Below, piece after piece: positions 55,459 through 64,000 of a stretch of 64,000 nucleotides of DNA; positions within the stretch are counted from its first letter, which is position 1, and every line of letters begins with the position of its first letter. A program made the position numbers and the translations under genes. The notes under the pieces are model-generated. The model saw only the letters and a list, made by a program, of their open reading frames with translations, was not told the DNA's origin and did no database searches. Origin of the DNA: Vibrio methylphosphonaticus (GTDB lineage: Bacteria > Pseudomonadota > Gammaproteobacteria > Enterobacterales > Vibrionaceae); assembly GCF_023634655.1 (NCBI RefSeq), contig NZ_JAMKMS010000006.1, positions 62,001 through 126,000 on the forward strand, read 5' to 3'.

Positions 55459-55578
55459 GTGTTACCGCTGTATTTTTTGGGCTCTATTATCTTAGGCTGC
55501 ATTTCGGTTGTGGTATCTATCCTGCTTATCCTGCGTATGACCGATCTTAGAGCAGGGCTTAGGAACGCAATCGGTTAA
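55459..55578 (+). CDS. Possible small membrane protein (39 residues)
   Basis: Ten nucleotides after the helicase stop a GTG opens a 39-codon frame with a 25-residue hydrophobic helix (LGSIILGCISVVVSILLIL) followed by RMTDLRAGLRNAIG, positive-inside style. There is no clear ribosome-binding site, so translation would rely on coupling to the helicase gene. The amphipathic logic is good but the length is short; it may be chance. Confidence 0.3.
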   Translation: MLPLYFLGSIILGCISVVVSILLILRMTDLRAGLRNAIG

Positions 55579-55750
55579 ATAAGATTATGCACACTGGTGC
55601 ATTTTTGTTCATTTTTTGTTGCGAATTGGCTTTTTATATCACTATTAAATCACTACTGAAGTAATAAAAGATGATTTTAATATATCCTATTGCTATATGC
55701 CGACTGTTGGACAATAGTAGCTATATAACATTCTGTAAGCAGGAGTGGTG

Positions 55751-56137
55751 ATGAGCAGTGAGATCTTAACGGAAATAGAATTTGACTATACAAGCTTTCT
55801 TGGCGCATCTTGCAGCAAGAAGTGGACATTTCTTGAAGCATTAACCTCCGTCGCACCAATTTTTGGGGAAGCGTGGAAAGCGAATGCAAAAGAACTAGAG
55901 GATGTTGACTCACGTTTGTGGAATGAAGCACTTAATACGCTTTCAAGTCGACAAAGTGATGAACGCAATTTGATTCGTTTAATTCGTCTGGCTCGTGAGG
56001 AAAAAATTTCCCGTCTTAAAGTCGTGATGCCTTATTCACTGGAAGTTGAGCAATTAGACGAAATTCAGACAAAAACCGAAACAAAAGTTTTATTAGACAC
56101 TGAGAATGATGTGCTAACGATCATACTCTCGTCCTAA
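55751..56137 (+). CDS. Hypothetical protein (128 residues)
   Basis: A soluble, mostly helical acidic protein with no motif I recognise. AGGAG lies 5 nt before the ATG at 55751; two GTG codons just upstream fall inside the ribosome-binding site. It forms a single-gene unit ended by a strong terminator at 56141-56174. No signal peptide or cysteine pair. Likely a Vibrio-specific conserved gene next to purC. Confidence 0.65.
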   Translation: MSSEILTEIEFDYTSFLGASCSKKWTFLEALTSVAPIFGEAWKANAKELEDVDSRLWNEALNTLSSRQSDERNLIRLIRLAREEKISRLKVVMPYSLEVEQLDEIQTKTETKVLLDTENDVLTIILSS

Positions 56138-56140
56138 TTG

Positions 56141-56174
56141 AAAAGAGAGGGGGCATTTAACCCCCTCTCTTTTT
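56141..56174. terminator. Strong bidirectional terminator
   Basis: AAAAGAGAGGGGG / CCCCCTCTCTTTT, a perfect 13-bp stem with a CATTTAA loop and flanking A and T tracts, between the convergent hypothetical gene and purC. Confidence 0.92.
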
Positions 56175-56223
56175 ACTAATACGCTCGTTGCTATCAATAC
56201 GTGAGTAACTGTTAAACAATAAA

Positions 56224-57330
56224 TCAGTCAGCGATTAAATTATAATCGCGACGAAGAATATCAATGATTTCTTGTTTAGGGTTATCGCTCAATACGATCT
56301 TTTGTCCTGTGATTTTCTCGGCAATACCAATGTAGGTTTCAGACACGCTCGTCAGAGCGTCTAGCGGTAGAGCATTATTGATGGCTAATGCTTCACGTTC
56401 TGGCATGCGCTCTTTGTTAAGCAGGATATCTGGGTCTGGGAAGTAGTTAAGGAGAAACTGTCTAAAGCCTTCTTTGGAGTTTTCTACGATTTTACCTTCT
56501 TGATAAGCCGTCGTATCCCAAATACGAGATGAGTCAGGCGTTCCCACTTCATCCATGTAGATCAATTTTTCGTTGCCGCTTGCATCAGTTACATAGCCAA
56601 ATTCAAATTTGGTATCAACAAAGGTTTGATCAATTTGCTCAAGCGCGTCGCTAATGACGGTAAACCCTTCTTTTAGCAATTTCTCGTATTGTGCGACACC
56701 TTCGATATCAGAGAAGTTAAAAGCTGAGTAGTTATCGACGATATTGTCGCGAGTGATATTAACGTCATCAGCTTCTGGTACGCCAGGGATATCACGTAAA
56801 ATTCCTTTAGTCGACGGAGTAATGAGTACGTCGTCAAGTTTAGAATCCTTCTTTAATCCTTCTGGTAGAGTAATACCGCAGAATTCTCTTTCGCCTTGCG
56901 CATAGGCGCGCCACATAGACCCTGTTATGTACTGACGGCAAATCGCTTCAATCATGACAGGTTTAGCTTTTTGAACAATCCAGATAAATGGGTGAGGAAT
57001 ATCTAAGATGTGGCTATCAGCAAGCCCGCTCTCTTTAAAGAGCTTGAACCAATGATTGGAAATGGCATTGAGTGCAGCGCCTTTTCCAGGAACGCCTTTT
57101 AGTCCACCTTCACCATGCCAGATACAATCGAATGCTGAAATACGGTCACTGATTACCATAATAGCTAGAGGGGCATCTTCTGCCACATCATAACCTTTAT
57201 CTTTAATCAGGCGGCGACTATCTGCTTCGGTCAACCAATAGACTGAACGTACTTTACCACTATGCACAGGCTTATCGGTACGAATTGGGAGATCATCGTT
57301 TACAGCAAGGACTTGATCAGCGAGACTCAT
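56224..57330 (-). CDS. purC: Phosphoribosylaminoimidazole-succinocarboxamide synthase (long form)
   Basis: A 368-residue SAICAR synthase. [11 protein letters not shown] at the N-terminus, [25 protein letters not shown] ATP/substrate loop ([13 protein letters not shown]), [22 protein letters not shown] ([10 protein letters not shown]) and the KFEFGY and [10 protein letters not shown] motifs are present. It ligates aspartate to CAIR in purine synthesis. It is of the long type found in Vibrio, not the ~237-residue E. coli form. A perfect PurR-like palindrome lies 115 bp upstream. Confidence 0.95.
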   Translation of the reverse strand: MSLADQVLAVNDDLPIRTDKPVHSGKVRSVYWLTEADSRRLIKDKGYDVAEDAPLAIMVISDRISAFDCIWHGEGGLKGVPGKGAALNAISNHWFKLFKESGLADSHILDIPHPFIWIVQKAKPVMIEAICRQYITGSMWRAYAQGEREFCGITLPEGLKKDSKLDDVLITPSTKGILRDIPGVPEADDVNITRDNIVDNYSAFNFSDIEGVAQYEKLLKEGFTVISDALEQIDQTFVDTKFEFGYVTDASGNEKLIYMDEVGTPDSSRIWDTTAYQEGKIVENSKEGFRQFLLNYFPDPDILLNKERMPEREALAINNALPLDALTSVSETYIGIAEKITGQKIVLSDNPKQEIIDILRRDYNLIAD

Positions 57331-57444
57331 TGAGACATTCCTATCTAACGTTGGCGTCGCAGCAAAGGCGACAAAGAAGAAAGAGCAACTAAATGCTCAC
57401 TTTTCCCCGCATCATACCAGAATTCAGACTCGCTTCCATCATAA

Positions 57445-57460
57445 AAGCAAACGTTTGCTT
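57445..57460. promoter_or_regulatory. PurR operator upstream of purC
   Basis: AAGCAAACGTTTGCTT is a perfect 16-bp palindrome containing the PurR core GCAAACGTTTGC. It lies between purC (start 57330) and the preceding gene, in the expected promoter region, and predicts hypoxanthine/guanine-dependent repression. Confidence 0.8.
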
Positions 57461-57535
57461 CGTTTTCCTATTTATCTTTCTTGTCCGTTCAGAAAAGCGC
57501 CATTTCTTTGCTGTATTGATTCTCCGAACGAAGGA

Positions 57536-57946
57536 TTAGTGTAAATAAGGAGAGGGCACAAGAAAAATAACTTCGCAGTTATATTGTTGAGCAAGCTGCT
57601 GCAAGTGCTGCTGACTAGTGGATGAAAAGTCGCCATGGGCGATAATGGCACAGGCATTGCCTGACTGAATGGCTTTTTCGATAACTTGTGTTTGGCTTAG
57701 GTGCAGTGATGGTTTCATTTGCACCATATGATTACCCAGCTCTTCATAATGAGAAACTTGTGCCATTGTAGGGCGAGGACATTCTGCAGTAAGTAGTATC
57801 CATTGATGTTTTGAAGCGAGCTGAGACACTTGACTGAGTACATTCGTTTCCATGCCCCGTTGGTACGGCGGAAGCGCTCTTTTTGCCGTAACGTCACGAC
57901 GTGAATGGATGTTCAGTGGGTTAAGAATTTCAGTATCTCGCAACAT
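57536..57946 (-). CDS. sulA: SulA-like SOS cell-division inhibitor
   Basis: A 136-residue protein resembling SulA: an N-terminal unstructured part, then the helix-strand core NVLSQVSQLASKHQWILLTAECPRP-type (LSQVSQLASKHQWILLTAE), the conserved KPSLHLSQTQVIEKAIQSGN segment (E. coli equivalent ends ALRTGN) and a final strand pair. SulA binds FtsZ and blocks septation during DNA damage. A consensus LexA box lies 22 bp before the start codon, which supports the assignment strongly. Confidence 0.85.
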   Translation of the reverse strand: MLRDTEILNPLNIHSRRDVTAKRALPPYQRGMETNVLSQVSQLASKHQWILLTAECPRPTMAQVSHYEELGNHMVQMKPSLHLSQTQVIEKAIQSGNACAIIAHGDFSSTSQQHLQQLAQQYNCEVIFLVPSPYLH

Positions 57947-57967
57947 AAACCTGTCCTTTTATACATG

Positions 57968-57983
57968 CTGTATGTCTATACAG
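57968..57983. promoter_or_regulatory. LexA (SOS) box
   Basis: CTGTATGTCTATACAG fits CTGT-N8-ACAG exactly and lies 22 bp upstream of the SulA-like start codon. Confidence 0.9.
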
Positions 57984-58238
57984 TAGTTTTAAGGTGTAAA
58001 AAGGTCAATGTGTTTTTTTAAATCTGTCCGTATATATTCTTAAGCTATTGATATATATGGATTTATAATTTATGAAAATGTGACGTGGAACAACATAGGT
58101 TTCGGAAGTAGACGTAGTAACACTGAAGTACTGTATAACTACTGTATGAAGGGATAGCCATGGTGTTTGATTGACCGATTTACGATGCGCTAAGGAAAAA
58201 GAGGAATACGGTGGGCAGGTGTAGAGTAAAAATAATAA

Positions 58239-58260
58239 CGCCCCTTTTCTAAAAGGGGCG
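58239..58260. terminator. Hairpin terminator of the 61-residue protein gene
   Basis: CGCCCCTTTT / AAAAGGGGCG, a perfect 10-bp stem with a 2-nt loop, 11 nt past the stop of the minus-strand gene; an interrupted T-rich tail follows on the minus strand. Confidence 0.7.
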
Positions 58261-58271
58261 CCTGAAAAAAG

Positions 58272-58457
58272 CTAAGATTTACACAGGGAGTCTCTGTATT
58301 CTAACTCCGCTTGATTAAATTGCCTTACATCCATCGCCGCGAAGTTGACACATTCCTCACATGAGAAATGACACTTGCCGTCGACATACTGGTGCTTAGT
58401 CACATAGTTTGGTTTTTGGCACCAATCACAAAAACCTTCAATGGTGAACGTATACAT
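58272..58457 (-). CDS. Small CxxC-rich (zinc-ribbon-like) protein
   Basis: A 61-residue protein with CDWC and CEEC pairs (FCDWCQKPN, CHFSCEECVNF) spaced like a treble-clef or zinc-ribbon. I do not recognise the family. A GGGAGAAAAA sequence precedes the ATG, GGAG at about 6 nt. It has its own terminator. Probably a cytoplasmic metal-binding protein. Confidence 0.6.
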   Translation of the reverse strand: MYTFTIEGFCDWCQKPNYVTKHQYVDGKCHFSCEECVNFAAMDVRQFNQAELEYRDSLCKS

Positions 58458-58585
58458 TTTTTCTCCCCACCCTTAAATACTGGGTGTTATTCTCACTACT
58501 GATTATGACATGAAATAGCATTCAATGTTAAATAATTGTTTCATATATCGTGTTTTTATAAGCATTAGTGAGAGCGAGGTGAGTT

Positions 58586-59647
58586 TTAATGAATTTTTTG
58601 AGATTTTTTGACATGTGCCATCAGCGTTTTGAACGCGATGTTGAGCTGTTTCATCTCGTCTTCAGACCCTTGGATGTCAGGATGGAAAATACGAGATAGC
58701 TGCTTATAGCGAGATTTAAGCAAGGTAGGCGTAAGTAGTTTTCGTTGGTTCGGCGAAAATCCAAATCGCAAATATGCTTCTTCGATTGCGTTTGACGGCG
58801 GAGTTACAGGCGCACTATGTGGCGCAGTTTGCGAAATTTTTAATTTATGCTGAAGTGCTGTGATGGTTCGTTGCTGAGCTTGTAAAGCCTCCTGTAAGCG
58901 TTGATCACCACGGCGTTCGTTCGCTAAAGCGCGTTTGAACTGTGTTAAATAGTAGCCAACTACCGTTAAAATGAGCAATAACAATGCCCAGTACATAAAG
59001 TGGGTAGTCCAAGACATAGCAACGCGGTTGTTGAGTCTCACACTGTTGTTATAAGATTGATTATTCCCTGATACGGCAGGTTGAGGGGTCGCTCCTTCTT
59101 GCTGCTGCAAAGCGTCAATCTGACGGCGCTGTCGCTCGTTAAACTGCTGTTGCAGTGCGAGCTCAAACTCTGCCTCAAAGGCGCTAGATTGCTCGACAGC
59201 TAAGGAGTACCAAAGCACGGCTTGGTCTGCGGCTGGAATATTTACCTTATTATCACTATAGAGCTTAGCGAGTTTACCGTAAGTACTTTTGTCACCTAGC
59301 ACAGCTAGCTTGGTGTATAAAAGGGCAGCACGTGAAGTGTTTTGTGTGATTCCTCTTCCGTATTCGAGTGCTTGGGCATAGTTGTAGGTCGCGTTGAGGT
59401 GACCATTGTTGCTTGCTTGTTGATACCAGTGGCTAGCGTTGGCGAGGTCTTGTTTCACTCCTTGTCCAGTCTCATAAGCAAGCCCCAGCTGATATTGGGC
59501 ATCGGCGTTATCAAGAAGGGCTTGCTGTTCTAGAGAAGCGATGGAGCTCGCGAGGGCAGAGTGGTTAAGCACAACGCACAAGGTAATGACGCGGGTGGAG
59601 AACGACCATGCGCGACAAAGCAGCTGAACCATTATCTTCCGAGTCAT
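58586..59647 (-). CDS. Sel1-repeat and J-domain membrane protein
   Basis: About 353 residues. A signal sequence (cleavage near SALAS), then three Sel1-like repeats (ADAQYQLGLAYETGQGVKQD, LNATYNYAQALEYGRGI, STYGKLAKLYSDN), a transmembrane helix (FMYWALLLLILTVVGYYL) near residue 225, a coiled coil, and a C-terminal J domain with intact HPD (SRIFHPDIQGSEDE). The J domain would lie in the cytoplasm and recruit DnaK, while the Sel1 repeats face the periplasm. I chose the ATG at 59647, 5 nt after AAGGAAG; a longer frame to 59713 overlaps the preceding gene. Confidence 0.8.
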   Translation of the reverse strand: MTRKIMVQLLCRAWSFSTRVITLCVVLNHSALASSIASLEQQALLDNADAQYQLGLAYETGQGVKQDLANASHWYQQASNNGHLNATYNYAQALEYGRGITQNTSRAALLYTKLAVLGDKSTYGKLAKLYSDNKVNIPAADQAVLWYSLAVEQSSAFEAEFELALQQQFNERQRRQIDALQQQEGATPQPAVSGNNQSYNNSVRLNNRVAMSWTTHFMYWALLLLILTVVGYYLTQFKRALANERRGDQRLQEALQAQQRTITALQHKLKISQTAPHSAPVTPPSNAIEEAYLRFGFSPNQRKLLTPTLLKSRYKQLSRIFHPDIQGSEDEMKQLNIAFKTLMAHVKKSQKIH

Positions 59648-59681
59648 CATCTTCCTTAATAATAACGAATGGCAGGTAACG

Positions 59682-60365
59682 CTATTTGAGCATTTTAGGT
59701 GCTTGTGCGCCATTGATTGGTCGGTTTACCGAGAGCTTGCGACCTTTTTTTAGTCCAACTTCATAATCGGCCGTGATATTTTTCATTGCATCTCTAAGTT
59801 GTTGTTTGAACGTCTCACGGTCGATATTTTTAAACTCTTTATCGATATAGTTGTTGATTTTGTTGTTTGACTCATCATCAGGGGTAATGATAGGAAGCTT
59901 TTCTAGTGCGCCTTCAATCCAACCAGAAACAAAAGAGTTAACCCGTCGAGTGACTTCCGCTGTTGAAGTCCCTGAGCCTGCAAACCCATTTCTAAACTGC
60001 CCGGTATGCTCATTCATTTCTCGATAAATAATATCGAATGCGAACGCTGCGAAGATCGCTCGGTCCGCCTCACCAATAAACTCAACACGTTTGAGTCCTT
60101 TGTGATTTAGCAAAACGGCCTCGACGCCAAATTTGGTGTTAATACCACGAATCACACGTAGAAGCGTTGAACTAATATTGGCTGGCAACAAATGCGTCGA
60201 TTGGGTTTTCCCCATTTTGATGAACTCGATGTCATCTTTATCCAGCCCATACTTCAGCATGAGGTTATGCGCCATTTTGATCGCATTTGCGGCTTCATTG
60301 ACGTTAGCTGAATTACCTAGTTCAAGGCATTTGGCAATTTTTTTAAGGGCTTTTTGTTTATCCAT
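59682..60365 (-). CDS. DUF2786 domain protein
   Basis: A 227-residue protein with an N-terminal DUF2786 motif (ALKKIAKCLELGNSANVNEAANAIKMA) and the associated central region containing VEFIGEADRAIFAAFAFDIIYREM. DUF2786 proteins occur in bacteria and phages; function unknown, possibly DNA-related. I place the start at the ATG 60365; a TTG at 60371 adds two residues. The gene lies about 35 nt upstream of the Sel1/J-domain gene and may be co-transcribed with it. Confidence 0.8.
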   Translation of the reverse strand: MDKQKALKKIAKCLELGNSANVNEAANAIKMAHNLMLKYGLDKDDIEFIKMGKTQSTHLLPANISSTLLRVIRGINTKFGVEAVLLNHKGLKRVEFIGEADRAIFAAFAFDIIYREMNEHTGQFRNGFAGSGTSTAEVTRRVNSFVSGWIEGALEKLPIITPDDESNNKINNYIDKEFKNIDRETFKQQLRDAMKNITADYEVGLKKGRKLSVNRPINGAQAPKMLK

Positions 60366-60506
60366 CGACAATGTGAGTTCTCTGTACCGCGAAAGAAAAA
60401 GGGCACTATTTTAACGATTTTCCGAGGAAAGGGGAAGCATGGGTTTAGATTTACCTAACGCATGAAGGTGAATCATTAAGATGGTAGTCGGCACTACCCC
60501 GAATGG

Positions 60507-60555
60507 GCGAGTTAGGCGAAGACCTAGCATCGCGCCTAACTCGCATCTAACTCGC
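60507..60555. repeat. 12-bp inverted repeat plus a third direct copy
   Basis: GCGAGTTAGGCG (60507-60518) is inverted at 60533-60544 (CGCCTAACTCGC) after a 14-nt spacer, and most of it recurs in direct orientation at 60545-60555 (ATCTAACTCGC). It lies about 100 bp past the stop of the DUF3334 gene and could fold into a stable hairpin without a T tail. Confidence 0.6.
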
Positions 60556-60643
60556 ACCCAAGAGAGCACCATAACGATGTTTTCTTATGGACTCTCTTTG
60601 GACTAAAGTTTGGGAAAGTTGTTCAAAGACAAGTGAGGATGAG

Positions 60644-61321
60644 TTAGATACCTAGTTCGTCTAATAAATCTTGGCTCGCGCTGTCTTGCTTTGTTTGGGC
60701 TTTCTCTGTTGCTTTGTCTTTTATCGCTTGCTCAATGAGCATGTCAGGAGATTCATCGGCTTGTACTTCAAACTCTTCCATTTGGATGAATTCGGTTTTA
60801 TCCATAGCAAACTCTAAGTAAAAGATATTGTTGTTTGCCGTTGAGAAAGTGACGCGTCTTGCCTGTGGGCGTTCTAAATTAGTGTCAACCGATAGAACAA
60901 CCTGCTTGTTTATCGCGAGCATCTTAGGTTGGTTTTGCGTGATATTCGTTTGAAGTTCTTTTCTCACCTTGTTGGTGAAATCACCAACCAGTTGATTCAT
61001 TAATTCACCAAGTACGTCGCCGACTTCATCGGCATTATGGTGAATGGCGAGTTCTTCTTCTGGCATGCCCATGCTGCGCATGTAGTTTGAATAGACTTCT
61101 AAAGCCGCTTGTGACGTAAAGTTGATCACAACCAGGCCAGAGAAGCCACCGTCAAATAACACAAAACAACCGAAGTCGGGTTTTAGTGTCGTTTTGGTGA
61201 TTTTTTGCACCATGGCTGAATACGTAACACTTGATTGCGTTGCTGACGTGAGTACATGTGATACGGATTGGCATAGCTTAAGGAGAATGTCTTCCGTGGT
61301 AATAACCTTGGTTTTTTTCAT
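60644..61321 (-). CDS. DUF3334 family protein, CheX-like
   Basis: A 225-residue Vibrio DUF3334 protein. The segment HHNADEVGDVLGELMNQLVGDF carries the E-x-x-N-x-x-x-G pattern of CheX/CheC phosphatases, and GGFSGLVVINFTSQAAL matches the preceding strands of that fold, so it may be a response-regulator phosphatase or a chemotaxis-related protein. The C-terminal ~50 residues are acidic and flexible, ending LLDELGI. I chose the ATG at 61321 (MKKTKVITTEDIL); an upstream extension to 61408 lacks family character. Confidence 0.78.
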   Translation of the reverse strand: MKKTKVITTEDILLKLCQSVSHVLTSATQSSVTYSAMVQKITKTTLKPDFGCFVLFDGGFSGLVVINFTSQAALEVYSNYMRSMGMPEEELAIHHNADEVGDVLGELMNQLVGDFTNKVRKELQTNITQNQPKMLAINKQVVLSVDTNLERPQARRVTFSTANNNIFYLEFAMDKTEFIQMEEFEVQADESPDMLIEQAIKDKATEKAQTKQDSASQDLLDELGI

Positions 61322-61608
61322 TAGATACCGCTTTATTGAATGTCTGCTTCCTTGATAGTGCCGAGTTTGGCATGAAGGAAACATCTTGAAAAGATATAAA
61401 CGATGCACAATTGCTATGAGATTGCGATTTGATCACACTTTTAATTGTTGTAAAGTGACGGGATAAGTAAAATTAATACGCACCGACAAAAAAACACCAG
61501 AAATCACGGTTTATTCCTGTGAATCATGGGCTTTAGTGGTTAGGTGTATCATCACTTTTAATACTCCCTTGCTGAGTGGATCGGCATGTTTAGGGGCAGG
61601 AAGCAAAA

Positions 61609-64000
61609 TGTTACCAAGACTCAGTTCTCAATCTGATATTAATCCTACAGTGATCGTTTTTCTGGAGCAGCTAAAACAACAAGGCTTCTCTGGAGATATC
61701 GAGACGCAATATTCAAGTCGCTTAGCCGTAGCGACGGATAACAGTGTCTATCAAGTACTCCCGCAAGCGGTTGTTCATCCCAAAACCACCGGCGATGTTC
61801 AACTCATTGCTCAACTGGCAAATACAGACCCATTTAAGTCAATCCAATTTTCTCCTCGCGGTGGAGGGACTGGGACAAATGGGCAGTCACTGACGTCAGG
61901 TATTGTGGTTGATTTATCTCGTCATATGAATCAGGTGTTGGAGATTAATGAGGCTGAAGGTTGGGTTCGCGTCCAAACAGGCATGGTCAAAGATGCCCTT
62001 AACGATGCGGTTCGTTCTTATGGTTACTTCTTCTCGCCAGATCTATCTACTAGTAATCGCGCCACTGTTGGTGGAATGGTTAATACTGACGCATCGGGGC
62101 AAGGGTCTTTAAAGTACGGCAAGACATCGGATCATGTCTTGTCTTTGCAGGCGGTGCTTGCAGATGGCTCACTATTAGAAAGTGACGGCTCTCTTGGATT
62201 TTCTGACGATGATAACTTCGTTACAACGGCATTAGGCGTCTCCGAGCAAGTGTGTCGTGAAAACCGTCCACTGATTGAAGAGAAGTTCCCGGCGCTTAAT
62301 CGGTTTTTGACCGGTTATGATTTGAAAAATGCCTATGACCCTAAAACTGGCTCATTTGATATCACAAGAATATTGTGCGGAGCGGAAGGCTCACTAGCGT
62401 TTATTACTGAAGCCAAGCTAAATCTCACGCCGATACCTAAAGCACGTACCTTGATTAACGTTAAATACAATACGTTTGAAGCGGCGTTAAGAAATGCGCC
62501 GTTCATGGTACAAGCAAATGCGTTGTCGGTAGAAACCATTGACTCGAAGGTTCTAAACTTGGCTAAGCAAGATATTGTTTGGCATACGGTGAGTGACTTG
62601 ATTACCGACGTACCGGGTAAAGATATGCTTGGTATCAATATGGTTGAGTACGCTGGTGCAGATGAGCAAGAAGTTCGTCTTAGTGTCGAGCAGTTGACCG
62701 CGAAACTTGATGAAATGCTGAAAACTGAAGAAGGCGGTATTATCGGCTATCAAGTGACAAACGATGTCGCCAGTCTTGGTCGAATATATAACATGCGCAA
62801 AAAAGCGGTTGGCCTTCTTGGTGCTGTTAAAGGTAGCGCTAAGCCAATTGCCTTTGCAGAAGATACCTGCGTGCCCCCAGAAAACTTGGCTGATTTTATT
62901 GATGAGTTTCGTGCACTACTCGATGGTCACGGATTGCATTATGGCATGTTCGGCCATGTAGACGCGGGTGTTTTACACGTGCGACCTGCGCTGGATATGT
63001 GCGATCCGGAACAAGAAGCGTTGATGCATCAAGTGTCTGATGAAGTCGTCAAACTGGTAGCTAAATATGGCGGTTTAATGTGGGGGGAACATGGCAAAGG
63101 CTTTCGTTCTGAGTACGGCCCCGCATTTTTCGGAGAGACACTGTTTAATGAATTGCGTCGAATTAAGTCGGCGTTTGATCCACACAACAAGATGAACCCT
63201 GGCAAGATATGTACGCCGCTTGATAGTCAAGACGAATTGGTTAAGGTGTCAGCGGTTAAACGAGGCACGTACGATCGCCAGATCCCGATAGAAGTGCGCG
63301 ATAGCTTCTCTCAGGCGATGGAGTGTAACGGCAACGGACTGTGTTTTAACTATGATACGTCATCGCCTATGTGTCCATCAATGAAGGTGACTGCGGATAG
63401 ACGTCACTCTCCTAAGGGGCGGGCGGGCATGGTACGCGAGTGGCTTCGCCAGTTGTCTGAGCAGGGCTTCGACGTCATTGAGTTGGAAAACCAGACTCAA
63501 TATGCCAGCAGCGCAAAAGGCTTGATTGAAAAGTGGCGCAATACTCTGAACAAACGTCATGAGTACGATTTTTCACATGAAGTTTATGACGCGATGAACG
63601 GATGCTTAGCGTGTAAGGCATGCGCCAGCCAGTGCCCAATTAAAGTAGATGTACCTAGCTTTAGAGCCCGTTTCTTGAACTTGTATTACACTCGCTATCA
63701 GCGTCCCGCTAAAGATTACTTAGTGGCAAACATTGAGACGTTACTTCCTTACATGGCAAAAATGCCCAAGACGATTAACTTTGCGCTGAAACAGCCGTGG
63801 GTTCAATCTCTTACTGCTAAAAGTGTTGGGTACGTGGATGCGCCTTTGTTGTCTGTGCCGACACTGGAGCAGCGCATGAAGACACAGCTGATAGAAGCGT
63901 TTGATTTAGACAAATTATCCAAACTGACAGACGCTCAGCGAGCGGATTATGTCTTAATTGTCCAAGACCCATTTACCAGTTTCTACGACGCCGCAGTTGT
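61609..64000 (+). CDS. ydiJ: D-2-hydroxyglutarate dehydrogenase YdiJ (partial, runs off the right end)
   Basis: The first 797 codons of a ~1,010-residue FAD/4Fe-4S oxidoreductase. The FAD-binding domain shows SPRGGGTGTNGQSLTSG and NTDASGQGSLKYGKTSDH; the FAD-oxidase C domain ends with MFGHVDAGVLHVRP and GEHGKGFRSEYGP. The cluster-binding part has ECNGNGLCFNYDTSSPMCP and CLACKACASQCPIKVD. E. coli YdiJ of this architecture oxidises D-2-hydroxyglutarate. AGGAAG lies 6 nt before the ATG. The rest of the gene is outside the window. Confidence 0.94.

Larger units (their letters stand above)
57947..58271. other. Intergenic region upstream of the SulA-like gene
   Basis: About 325 bp. The left end carries the LexA box and the promoter of the SulA-like gene; the right end carries the terminator of the 61-residue protein gene. 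The middle (57990-58230) shows no gene; TACTGTAT occurs twice near 58131-58147 but does not complete a second LexA box. Confidence 0.45.

Overview
The window looks like a chromosomal segment of a marine gammaproteobacterium of the Vibrionaceae, probably a Vibrio. The evidence is the gene content and order: grxA beside ybjL, then an iron-type alcohol dehydrogenase, hexR, the aspartate decarboxylase panP, lysO, an HDOD gene, the competence regulator tfoX, serC, cydDC-trxB, the 'VC1184-type' cysteine-desulfurase-like gene, maeA, purC (the long Vibrio form), DUF3334 and ydiJ. I see no tRNA, rRNA, transposase, integrase, phage gene or CRISPR array. Most transcription units end in clear intrinsic terminators.

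Layout. 1-2.1 kb is decaying: a 5'-truncated B12-type radical SAM fragment, a membrane-anchored GyrI-like protein and a ricin-lectin pseudogene. 2.3-10 kb holds small housekeeping and hypothetical genes: a MazG-like pyrophosphohydrolase, a strong small-RNA candidate, DUF1415, an MFS pump with a divergent LysR regulator, an SMR pump, a glutaredoxin-like protein, a PanE-like reductase, RidA and YfgJ. 10.4-12.6 kb is a three-gene partner-switching module (receiver-PP2C phosphatase, STAS antagonist, HATPase kinase). 12.7-38.6 kb is mostly conserved Vibrio backbone, with a two-component pair (receiver plus a kinase carrying a degenerate receiver and a cyclic-nucleotide domain) and a minisatellite next to tfoX.

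39.6-50.0 kb is the most interesting part. It reads as an accessory island in which cyclic-di-GMP signalling flanks a type I secretion system. A PotD/NspS-like binding protein overlaps a membrane diguanylate cyclase by 4 nt on the minus strand. Divergent from these are an ABC exporter, a HlyD-type adaptor and an 816-residue RTX protein built from three ~129-residue modules, followed by a second diguanylate cyclase with a different periplasmic sensor. Three back-to-back perfect palindromes lie at the left edge and a 19-bp tandem repeat at the right edge. A secreted calcium-binding matrix protein controlled by c-di-GMP is the best guess, but it is an inference.

50-64 kb returns to backbone: sanA/DUF3392, maeA, a divergent HrpB-like helicase, purC with a perfect PurR-like palindrome upstream, a SulA-like gene with a consensus LexA box, a Sel1-repeat/J-domain membrane protein, DUF2786, a CheX-like DUF3334 protein and the start of the D-2-hydroxyglutarate dehydrogenase ydiJ, which runs off the right end.
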